A stretch of DNA of 20,850 bases from positions 1 to 20,850 of the forward strand of contig JACQTZ010000022.1 in assembly GCA_016210515.1 (NCBI GenBank), read 5' to 3'. The translations under genes were made by a program, and so were the position numbers. Origin of the DNA: Chloroflexota bacterium. GTDB lineage: Bacteria > Chloroflexota > Dehalococcoidia > UBA2985. A model generated the notes under the pieces. It ran no database searches, had not been told where the DNA came from, and was given only the letters and a program-made list of their open reading frames with translations. Shown piece by piece: positions 14,620 to 20,850 of this stretch (the stretch's first letter is position 1; the number at the start of each line of letters is the position of its first letter).

Positions 14620-16455
14620 ATGCCGGGAATAAAAGAGGCCAAGGGATTTTTATATAGTCTTCTGGTAATAGGCATCCTGGTTGTTATTGCTTCCCTTTAC
14701 TCTAGTGTGTGGGCTGCTCCTTTGCAGGGGGTGAGTGGCGATACGGTGTCCACCCTCCCCACTGCCACTGCCACGTCTACTGTCCCCACTCTCCCCACCG
14801 CCACCGCCACGGCCACCCGCACTCCCACCCCAACCTTCACGCCTGTGCCAACGGCTACTGTGACGCCTACGCCCACGGTGAGGCCGACGGCAACGCCCAT
14901 CCCGACGGTAGTGCTTCCCACCCCGGTGATACCTGCTGTGACCAAGGCGGAGGTTAGTGTGGCGGTGAAGGTAGAACCCAAGGCCAGCGACAAGGCCAAG
15001 GCAGTCTCGGCAACGGGTGTGGATGTTGCAATCAGGACTGGTGAAGCTATTACAATACAGGTGGTGAAGGACACGCCTGGGAAGCTGGTGATCCCCGCGG
15101 CCCTGGCAACGGGACAGAAGATGACGTCTTTTGAAGACACGGGGACTGGAGTTACGCTCAAGAACAGCGTTCTCACAGTGCCCATTACTGATGCGCAAGG
15201 GGATAAGAGCACAGTTATCGAGGCCAAGGTGAAGGATGTGGTGGGCACGGGAACCACTGCCGAGGCCGCAGTGGAGAGCATTACGCTAAAGACCGCCGAG
15301 CAGAAGGTGGACTTCTCCAAAGAGGATGCCAGCGTGGGGAAGACGGGTGCCTCTCTGGTAGCAGGACTCAGTAGCATTCCATCGGCGGCATCTGTTACGG
15401 TAAACGTAACCAAGGCACCGTCTGCGACGGCCAACACCGCTTTCGCCCTGGCTGCCTCGGACGCGGGGACCACTATCAAAGACATCGCCTTCACCGTCAA
15501 CGTGACCAAGGTGAACCTGGACCCCGTGGTGGGAGAGGCCCGTATAACCATGACCGTCTCCTCCGCGTGGGTGAACAAGTACGGTGCCGCCAACGTGCGC
15601 ATTTTCCGCTTCTCCGACAAGAGCGAGAGAGAGATTCTGCAGACTCGCATCGTCGGGCAGGATGCTGGGGGGAACCTCATTTTTGAGGGTGTTTCCCCCA
15701 AGGGCCTGTCTGTGTTCAGCCTGGCAGCCCTGGATGCAGCTCCGCCTGTTGCAGTGCCCTCGGGAGGAGCTGTAAAGGCTTTTGCTCCAGGCGCTGTTAC
15801 CACACTGGCTTCCCCGGATGGCAAGGTCAGCGTTGTTATTCCTGCTACCGCTCCCAAGGGGATCGGCTGGCTCATGTACACTCCCAAGACCAGTGCCGAC
15901 GCGCCGGCGGTTGCGCCCGCGGGGTTGGGCTTTGGCACGGCCATCTTTGAACTCACCGGGATAGATGCCAGTGGCGTGGCGGCCTCAAGCACCACTTTCC
16001 ATACCGGTGTTACCATATCGGTGAAGTATGCCGATGCGGACCTCCAGGCGGCCCAGGGCAACCCCAGCAGGCTGGTCCTTTACAGGTATGATTCGACGCT
16101 GAAGGCCTGGACGCCTCTGACTACCACCTTTGACCCGATTACCAAGACGGTGCAGACGCAGGTTAGCCAGCTGAGCTTCTTTGCCTTGCTGGGTCAGGCG
16201 CAGCCTCCTACGCCCACAGTGACCCCCACGCCGACCCTGTTGCCTGGAGTGCCCACGCCTACGCCTACGGTGACCCCCACGGTGCCCCCCACTTCAACCC
16301 CCAAACCCGCCACTGCCACGCCGACGGCCACCCTCAAGCCCCCGACGCCTGGCGATGTGGCACCGGGCTCTGGCTTGCTGATGGGCCTGCTGGTGGTTGC
16401 CTTCATCCTCATTGTGGCTGGAGGTTACTACCTGCGGCAGAGCAGGCAGAACTAA
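14620..16455 (+). CDS. Cell-surface protein with Thr/Pro linkers and C-terminal membrane anchor
   Basis: 611 aa. An N-terminal signal sequence (about 8-33, hydrophobic core LYSLLVIGILVVIASLY, then SSVWAAP) leads to a Thr/Pro/Ala-rich linker (44-103). A beta-rich central region with many NVTK and VTV segments follows (about 105-525). Within it, ITMTVSSAWVNKYGAANVRIFRF through GLSVFSLAALD resembles PGF-pre-PGF-type extracellular domains, and a related unit near residue 480 ends QLSFFALLGQ. A second Thr/Pro linker (about 528-580) precedes a membrane helix GLLMGLLVVAFILIVAGGYYL and a short basic tail. It should be exported and tethered with the bulk outside. The linkers are likely O-glycosylation sites by analogy. 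AGGAGGGC precedes the ATG. Function unknown. Confidence 0.88.
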   Translation: MPGIKEAKGFLYSLLVIGILVVIASLYSSVWAAPLQGVSGDTVSTLPTATATSTVPTLPTATATATRTPTPTFTPVPTATVTPTPTVRPTATPIPTVVLPTPVIPAVTKAEVSVAVKVEPKASDKAKAVSATGVDVAIRTGEAITIQVVKDTPGKLVIPAALATGQKMTSFEDTGTGVTLKNSVLTVPITDAQGDKSTVIEAKVKDVVGTGTTAEAAVESITLKTAEQKVDFSKEDASVGKTGASLVAGLSSIPSAASVTVNVTKAPSATANTAFALAASDAGTTIKDIAFTVNVTKVNLDPVVGEARITMTVSSAWVNKYGAANVRIFRFSDKSEREILQTRIVGQDAGGNLIFEGVSPKGLSVFSLAALDAAPPVAVPSGGAVKAFAPGAVTTLASPDGKVSVVIPATAPKGIGWLMYTPKTSADAPAVAPAGLGFGTAIFELTGIDASGVAASSTTFHTGVTISVKYADADLQAAQGNPSRLVLYRYDSTLKAWTPLTTTFDPITKTVQTQVSQLSFFALLGQAQPPTPTVTPTPTLLPGVPTPTPTVTPTVPPTSTPKPATATPTATLKPPTPGDVAPGSGLLMGLLVVAFILIVAGGYYLRQSRQN

Positions 16456-16477
16456 GCCCTGAAATAGGAGCATCGGT

Positions 16478-16519
16478 ATAATGCCAAAGGGGGAGTCCCA
16501 AGACCCCCTTTGGCATTAT
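16478..16519. repeat. Perfect 16-bp hairpin between surface protein and DUF2723 genes
   Basis: ATAATGCCAAAGGGGG (16478-16493) pairs perfectly with CCCCCTTTGGCATTAT (16504-16519) around a 10-nt loop. It starts 22 bp after the surface-protein stop and is preceded by the T that completes TATAAT (16477-16482). There is no long U-tract. It may be a terminator, an attenuator or a promoter-overlapping operator. It covers the first ATG (16481) of the next frame, which makes that start unlikely. Confidence 0.75.
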
Positions 16520-16531
16520 CATTTACAGGCC

Positions 16532-18112
16532 ATGGCTTTGATGCGGGGGCCTTTCTCAGAATCTCTTACAGCGCTGCTCGTGTTCCTGGGGGCCATGGCC
16601 CTGTACCTCTTCACGCTGGCGCCCACCATAACCCAGCGGCATTTTGGAGCGGACGGAGCGGAGCTGACGGCAGCGGCTTATACCCTGGGTGTGGCCCATC
16701 CATCGGGGTATCCCACGTATCTTCTCCTGGCTAAGGCCTTTACTCTGGTAGTCCCCTGGGGTGAGGTAGCCTATCGTGTCAATGTGCTGTCGGCCTTTAG
16801 CGGGGCGGGGGCTGTGGTTCTGGTGTACTTCATGTGCCGTTTGTTCATAGGGAAGGCCTTCAGGGGTGCAGAGAACTCCTCGATTGGAGCCACGGCGGCG
16901 GCCACCGTTGCTGCCGCGTCTTTTGCGGTCTCGCCTCTTTTCTGGTCCCAGTCTGTGATTGCAGAGGTATACTCGCTGAATGCCCTCTTCATGGGGGGCG
17001 TCATGTTTCTGGCCCTGCGATGGTGGAGGGATCCCGGGGCAGGTTTCTGGCCTCTGCTCACGGCTGCGTTTCTTCTGGGCTTGGGACTGGGGAATCACCT
17101 GACACTGGTTTTTGTCACTCTTCCACTAGGTTACGTTATGGAAGTGCGCAGCGGGGAGCTTACCCCCGGGGCCTTGGCCAAACTACTGGGAGCGTTCATT
17201 TTGGGACTGTTTGTATATGCGTACCTGCCCATTCGCGCGTCTGGAAATCCCGCTATCAATTGGGGCGATGCTACAAGCCTGGAGGGTTTTCTGTGGACTG
17301 TGTCAGCAGCTCCTTACCGTGGGCTGGCCTTCAGTGTCCCCCTGGCTGACATGCCTGAGCGACTGGCGGAGTGGGCTGCCATAATGGTGAGGCAGTTCAA
17401 TGTCCTGGGACTGTTCATGGGAATCCTGGGCGTGTGGCGGCTAAGGGTGAGTGGATTGCCTCTGTTGGTGTTTACGGCGCTACTGTTCCTTTTGACCTTG
17501 ACGTTTTCTGTCACGTATCCAGCCAGCGGTGCCCAGGTTTACCTGATACCTGCATTCATGGTTTTTGCCATCTGGATAGGTGTGGGTGTTTACTGGCTTG
17601 GCAACCTGGTCTTGGAGGCCGGGGGCTTGAGGTTGAGGTGGTCGGTGCCACTGCTTCTGGCCCTGTTCCTCGCCGCTCTCCTGGTGTTGCCGGGGTTGAA
17701 CCTTCTGCGGAACTACGGGGGCGTCAGCCTCAGGGGTGATGATGAAAGCCTTATCTATGCTCAAGGGGTTTTTCAGGGGGTAGAGCCCGATGCGGTGATT
17801 CTGGCGGATACCGATTATGAGCTGTTCTCCCTGTGGTACTACAGCCTGGTGAAAAAGGGGGGTCGTGGCCCCACGGTGGTATCGACGCGCTTGACCCAGT
17901 TCGAGTGGTACTTGAGGGGACAGAGCAAGCGGTATCCGGAGGTGGTCCCCGCCGGTGTGACGGGCGCTTACGATAGCCGTCTCATCCAGATTGTAGAGTT
18001 CAACCTGGGAGTACGTCCGGTGTACATCACCACCGGGGCCAATGCTCTCCTGGCGCACTTTGAGGGGAAGGAAGAGGGAACTCTCTACCGACTGCTCAGC
18101 CGCAAGGGCTGA
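16532..18112 (+). CDS. DUF2723 multi-pass membrane protein (putative glycosyltransferase, GT-C-like)
   Basis: About 526 aa from ATG 16532; the open frame extends to ATG 16481, giving 543 aa. The N-terminal signature YLFTLAPTITQRHFGADGAELTAAAYTLGVAHPSGYPTY is diagnostic of DUF2723, with acidic residues in the ADGAEL loop and the HPSGYP turn. About ten or more membrane helices follow, then a soluble C-terminal domain (from about residue 430) with ILADTDYELFSLWYY. Relatives are thought to be lipid-linked-sugar glycosyltransferases resembling protein mannosyltransferases. The 16481 start lies in a perfect hairpin and adds 17 residues without family character, so 16532 or the ATG at 16541 is preferred, although neither has a strong ribosome site. 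Its neighbour suggests glycosylation of the surface protein. Confidence 0.88.
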   Translation: MALMRGPFSESLTALLVFLGAMALYLFTLAPTITQRHFGADGAELTAAAYTLGVAHPSGYPTYLLLAKAFTLVVPWGEVAYRVNVLSAFSGAGAVVLVYFMCRLFIGKAFRGAENSSIGATAAATVAAASFAVSPLFWSQSVIAEVYSLNALFMGGVMFLALRWWRDPGAGFWPLLTAAFLLGLGLGNHLTLVFVTLPLGYVMEVRSGELTPGALAKLLGAFILGLFVYAYLPIRASGNPAINWGDATSLEGFLWTVSAAPYRGLAFSVPLADMPERLAEWAAIMVRQFNVLGLFMGILGVWRLRVSGLPLLVFTALLFLLTLTFSVTYPASGAQVYLIPAFMVFAIWIGVGVYWLGNLVLEAGGLRLRWSVPLLLALFLAALLVLPGLNLLRNYGGVSLRGDDESLIYAQGVFQGVEPDAVILADTDYELFSLWYYSLVKKGGRGPTVVSTRLTQFEWYLRGQSKRYPEVVPAGVTGAYDSRLIQIVEFNLGVRPVYITTGANALLAHFEGKEEGTLYRLLSRKG

Positions 18113-18151
18113 GGGACGCGTTTTCTGGCAGGCTGGGTCTGGGGGTAGATA

Positions 18152-19303
18152 ATGATGCGGTTGCTCAGGATAGTGAGACGCGCTGTGGTAGGCGTGGCGG
18201 TGGTGGGAGTGGTCCTGACTGTTGTCGCTGTCGCTACTCCCCAGGGGCGCACGGTGGCCAAGACGGGTGGCTTCGTGTTCCAGGTGCTGCCCAATGTCCC
18301 GGTGAAACCGCTGGAGTGGTTTACGGCGAGCCCGGTTAAAGAGGAGGTCTTTTTTCCTCAAGGTCAGGGGCAGGGGGTGGCCGATCTGTACAGGCCCAGC
18401 GGCACTGGCAGACGGGCCGCGGTGCTGCTGTTCCTGGGTGTGAACCCCGCCGGCCGGGATGACGAGCGGGTGGTCAACCTGGCCGAGGGGCTGGCCCGGT
18501 CTGGGATGGTGGTCATGGTTCCCTGGTCGGAGAGCATGACCCGGTATCGAATTGACCCGATGGAGGTGGATAACCTGGTCCGGGCGTTCCAGTACCTTAG
18601 GGAGCTGGAGTACGTGGACCCTGAGCGTGTGGGGATGGGCGGCTTCTGTGTAGGTGCGTCCCTCTCCACCGTAGCGGCCCAGGACCCTCGGATAAGAGAG
18701 GACGTGGCCTTTATCAACTTCTTCGGGGGCTACTTTGACGCCCGGGACTTGCTCAGGGCTATTGCCAGCCGCACCAGGTTTGACGAAGGGGGCCAGGAGC
18801 CGTGGGAGCCCAGCGGCCAGACCTGGAAGACCTTTCGGAATCACCTCATCGAGAGCGTGGAAAGGCCAGAGGATCGGGGGTTTTTGACAGAGGTGTTTGT
18901 GGACGGAGCGGAGCCATCGCCTGGAGAGGTGGAGGAACTGTCTGCCGTGGGAAGGGCTGTCTATGGTCTGCTGAGGGGAGTGTCCCTGGCAGAGGCGGGG
19001 GAGCTGCTGGACCAGCTTCCAGGGGAGTTCCAGGAGAATCTACGAAGCATCTCTCCCAGCCAGAATCTGGGTGACCTGAAGGCGAAGATGCTTATTATGC
19101 ACGATGCGCAGGACGACAACGTACCGTCGGAGGAGTCCCGCCGCCTGGCGGCTGCCCTGGAGGAGCGGGGGAGTGTTCACTACACGGAGTTTGTCTTTTT
19201 TCAGCACATGGACCCGGCCAGGGCGGTGAATCCCCTGACCTGGACCAGGGACGTATCCAAGCTGTTCTTGCACCTGTACCAGGTTATCCGTGTTGCAGCC
19301 TAG
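18152..19303 (+). CDS. Membrane-anchored alpha/beta hydrolase, dienelactone-hydrolase-like
   Basis: 383 aa. An N-terminal membrane anchor (about 10-29) is followed by an alpha/beta-hydrolase fold. The nucleophile elbow reads GGFCVGAS with Cys166 instead of Ser, as in dienelactone hydrolases. Likely partners are an Asp in HDAQDDNVP (D318, D321 or D322) and H352 in FFQHMDP, in the correct order. VLLFLGVNPAGRDDERVVNLAEGLARSG is the usual first strand and oxyanion region. An insertion at about 195-300 forms a cap. The catalytic domain should lie outside the membrane. GGGGG lies 7 nt before the ATG. It follows the DUF2723 gene by 39 bp in the same direction and is likely co-transcribed. The substrate is unknown; an envelope ester or lactone is possible. 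Confidence 0.85.
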   Translation: MMRLLRIVRRAVVGVAVVGVVLTVVAVATPQGRTVAKTGGFVFQVLPNVPVKPLEWFTASPVKEEVFFPQGQGQGVADLYRPSGTGRRAAVLLFLGVNPAGRDDERVVNLAEGLARSGMVVMVPWSESMTRYRIDPMEVDNLVRAFQYLRELEYVDPERVGMGGFCVGASLSTVAAQDPRIREDVAFINFFGGYFDARDLLRAIASRTRFDEGGQEPWEPSGQTWKTFRNHLIESVERPEDRGFLTEVFVDGAEPSPGEVEELSAVGRAVYGLLRGVSLAEAGELLDQLPGEFQENLRSISPSQNLGDLKAKMLIMHDAQDDNVPSEESRRLAAALEERGSVHYTEFVFFQHMDPARAVNPLTWTRDVSKLFLHLYQVIRVAA

Positions 19304-19354
19304 TGTCGCGTCACCGGATGAGAAGGTACTGCCCTTCTACACCGGCAGAGAGCG

Positions 19355-19834
19355 CTACTGTTCCAGAGCGTCTTTGATCTTTTGCAGGCTGACGGTCATC
19401 TCCCTGCCGAAGATCTGGTGGTCTATGAACCAGAGAAGAGGGGGAAACCACAGTCGAAGGGGTTTGGGCGTGAAGGTGCGCCCTTCCAGAGAGTAGGTCA
19501 GCCGTGTGCCCTGGCCCTGGGGCTCCAGGGTGCAGGCCCAGCGGAAGGTATCTTGTCTTCGAACTCCAGAGGTCACCGTTTCCCAGGCCAGGCGGCGGTT
19601 CGGCTGGGTCTCGGTAACGGTGGAGGTGTCTTCCACACCAGCCCTGGAGAGGGGGCGACCCACGGACTTGAACACGGAGCCTGCCATCAACGGCCCGGGG
19701 GTGAGCTTCTCGATTCTCTCCAGGCCAAAGCCGAGCTTTCCAGACCACTCAATGTGTCGCTCTACGTCTTCCAGGTAGGCGAATACCCTGTCCGCCGGTG
19801 CCTCGATGTAGATGCTCCTGGTTACCACGGGCAT
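19355..19834 (-). CDS. SRPBCC (START/polyketide-cyclase-like) family protein
   Basis: 159-aa helix-grip fold protein. It opens with TRSIYIEAPADRVFAYLEDVERHIEW, the typical SRPBCC start in which a strand is followed by the 'P-x-x-V-F-x-Y-L-x-D' helix. Strands with TSTVTETQPNRRLAWETVT and TRLTYSLEGRTF follow, and a long C-terminal helix FGREMTVSLQKIKDALEQ closes the cavity. Such proteins bind hydrophobic ligands; the ligand is not predictable. ATG 19834 has GGAGAGAC upstream. It is downstream of yjbQ by 38 bp and probably co-transcribed. It converges on the hydrolase gene. Confidence 0.88.
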   Translation of the reverse strand: MPVVTRSIYIEAPADRVFAYLEDVERHIEWSGKLGFGLERIEKLTPGPLMAGSVFKSVGRPLSRAGVEDTSTVTETQPNRRLAWETVTSGVRRQDTFRWACTLEPQGQGTRLTYSLEGRTFTPKPLRLWFPPLLWFIDHQIFGREMTVSLQKIKDALEQ

Positions 19835-19872
19835 CTTGTCTCTCCGTTACGGGGCATCCATGCGCCGGTGTG

Positions 19873-20316
19873 CTACTCGCCGATGACCTGGACGAGGACT
19901 TCCCTGGGGCGTGGCATGTCCAGCTCTATGAGGAAGATGCGTTGCCATCGGCCAAACTGGAGATGTCCGTCGATGATGGGGATGTTTTCGCTGGTCCCCA
20001 GGAGAAGGTGCTGGCAGTGGGCGTGGCCATTGGGACATTCGTCCTCGGTCATGTTTTCCGTTCGGACAGAGAAGTTGTTATGCCGGTAGTTGCCGTTGCG
20101 GGATGCCATTCTCTCCAGGAACTCCTCCATGTCTTTCAGAAGGAGAGGCTCGTTCTCGTTGATTTTGATGGCGGCAGTGGTGTGTTTTGAATACACAACA
20201 GCGAAGCCGTTGAGGATCTGGGAGTCTTGGATGAGCGCACAGACTCTATCGGTGATATCTATGAACTCCGGCGCTCGGGTGCTTTCCAAACACACGCGAT
20301 ATGTGCGGGTTTTCAT
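19873..20316 (-). CDS. yjbQ: YjbQ family protein (UPF0047, secondary thiamine-phosphate synthase)
   Basis: 147 aa from ATG 20316. The family fingerprint is complete: VYSKHTTAAIKINENEP (H45 and N53-E56), then the metal/phosphate-site segment CPNGHAHCQHLLLGTS (H98, H100), and FGRWQRIFLIELDMPRPREV with E131. The upstream in-frame extension to 20394 adds 26 residues not seen in the family and crosses the promoter, so 20316 is preferred despite a weak ribosome site. YjbQ proteins complement thiamine-phosphate synthase mutants and form trimers, but their normal role is unsettled. Confidence 0.92.
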   Translation of the reverse strand: MKTRTYRVCLESTRAPEFIDITDRVCALIQDSQILNGFAVVYSKHTTAAIKINENEPLLLKDMEEFLERMASRNGNYRHNNFSVRTENMTEDECPNGHAHCQHLLLGTSENIPIIDGHLQFGRWQRIFLIELDMPRPREVLVQVIGE

Positions 20317-20365
20317 GACATGTTTCTTGGTTTTCAAAGGTGAGTGGCGTAGTGTACAACGAGAT

Positions 20366-20394
20366 ACCCTAGCATAATGGTGGGGAAGTTTCAA
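20366..20394 (-). promoter_or_regulatory. Candidate promoter for yjbQ-SRPBCC
   Basis: Minus strand TTGAAA (20389-20394), 17 bp, TAGGGT (20366-20371), with TGC just upstream forming an extended -10 (TGCTAGGGT). The predicted start is about 45 nt before the yjbQ ATG. Confidence 0.45.
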
Positions 20395-20610
20395 TATCTC
20401 CTGGTATCTGTTGGTGAGCCGTGCAGTATCGGCTTCTCATCTTGGTGGTGTCCTGTGCTCGCGGATGCCAAGGGCTTGGTTGCCCAGGGAGCAGGTACAA
20501 TGGCGACGAAATGTGAACATCACCCAGGGATGAAGGAATACGTATTCATAGAGCGGGGTATCGGACCAACTAGTATGACTCGTGGGAGTATGTGTAGTAG
20601 TTTCAGGGGA

Positions 20611-20639
20611 TTGACAAGCAAAATGTTCTATGCTAGTTT
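20611..20639 (+). promoter_or_regulatory. Candidate promoter for the lipoprotein gene
   Basis: TTGACA (20611-20616), 17 bp, TAGTTT (20634-20639), preceded by TGC as an extended -10 element. It lies 49 bp before the lipoprotein ATG. The rest of the 290-bp gap (20395-20688) shows nothing else. Confidence 0.5.
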
Positions 20640-20688
20640 GCCCATATCACCTAGAGCAGCTGTCCAGAGGGGCAAAAGGAGGATACAG

Positions 20689-20850
20689 ATGTTGCGGAAA
20701 GCGTTGCTTACCAGGTTCGCAGTAACGAGTGTCGCTGCCGCCATGCTGGTGGTGGCTCTGGCGTGTGGAGGTGAGGAGGCAGCAACACCCACCAGTGAGC
20801 CCACGGCAACCAGCCGTCCCACGGCAACGGTTGCCGTGGCTACAGCTACC
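20689..20850 (+). CDS. Lipoprotein, N-terminal part (cut by window edge)
   Basis: 54 codons are visible and the gene continues past the window. ATG 20689 has a perfect AAGGAGG (20676-20682) six bases upstream. The product starts MLRKALLTRFAVTSVAAAMLVV, a charged N-terminus and hydrophobic stretch, then the lipobox ALAC followed by GGEEAATPTSEPTATSRPTA, a Thr/Pro/Ala linker. This is a classic lipid-anchored exported protein; in related bacteria such leaders often belong to ABC-transporter solute-binding proteins. The mature domain is not visible, so its role is undetermined. Confidence 0.85.
   Translation, partial: MLRKALLTRFAVTSVAAAMLVVALACGGEEAATPTSEPTATSRPTATVAVATAT

Noticed and set aside
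14751..14930. Tandem DNA repeat or CRISPR-like array
   Set aside because: The periodic ACN/CCN pattern is codon-level low complexity encoding a Thr/Pro linker, with no spacers or constant repeat unit.
14697..16061. 454-codon minus-strand frame opposite the surface protein
   Set aside because: It is a shadow of Thr/Pro/Val-rich codons; the plus-strand frame has a signal peptide, linkers, anchor and ribosome site.
17480..18844. 454-codon minus-strand frame spanning two genes
   Set aside because: It runs antisense through the end of the DUF2723 gene and the start of the hydrolase, and has a low-complexity His/Gln/Pro composition.

Overview
The window looks like a bacterial chromosome segment of fairly high GC, most likely Chloroflexota (Dehalococcoidia or SAR202-like). 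This is inferred from Thr/Pro-rich 'TATPTP' surface proteins, a DUF2723 membrane glycosyltransferase-like protein, a Thr/Ala-rich lipoprotein and abundant short palindromic intergenic repeats; no rRNA gene is present to confirm it. TGA is used as a normal stop by several genes (for example the M16 peptidase, coaBC and DUF2723 genes).

Layout. 1-255: intergenic palindromic repeats. 256-2916 (-): M16 zinc peptidase. 3164-4246 (+): M42 aminopeptidase. 4247-4985: gene-poor stretch with a branched structured element and a mosaic repeat. 4986-5627 (-): FrnE/DsbA-like thiol oxidoreductase whose first active-site Cys codon is an in-frame TGA, most simply read as selenocysteine. 5763-6353 (+): P-loop kinase. 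6470-7099: an intact CAT-anticodon tRNA gene and a copy of its 3' part bracket a minimal hicB-hicA toxin-antitoxin cassette. 7133-9140 (-): coaX-coaBC operon of coenzyme A synthesis behind a clear sigma70-type promoter. 9262-10038 (-): two unrecognised small genes, one DUF2335-like. 10267-10992: a 3' remnant of nnrD abutting a 5'-truncated, frameshifted DDE transposase. 11100-12944 (+) and 13047-13982 (-): two sugar-nucleotide enzymes (CapD-like and GalE-like). 14620-19303 (+): surface protein, DUF2723 protein and membrane-anchored alpha/beta hydrolase. 19355-20316 (-): SRPBCC protein and YjbQ. 20689-end (+): start of a lipoprotein.

How parts fit together. CoaX performs the first step of CoA synthesis and CoaBC the second and third. 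The CapD-like, GalE-like and DUF2723 proteins and the surface protein point to extracellular polysaccharide or glycoprotein production. The most notable items are the UGA-containing FrnE gene, with a SECIS-like hairpin just downstream of the UGA, and the hicBA cassette integrated at a tRNA 3' end with the duplicated tRNA segment that marks site-specific insertion. No selA, selB, selD or tRNA-Sec gene is visible here, so selenocysteine use must be tested from the rest of the genome.
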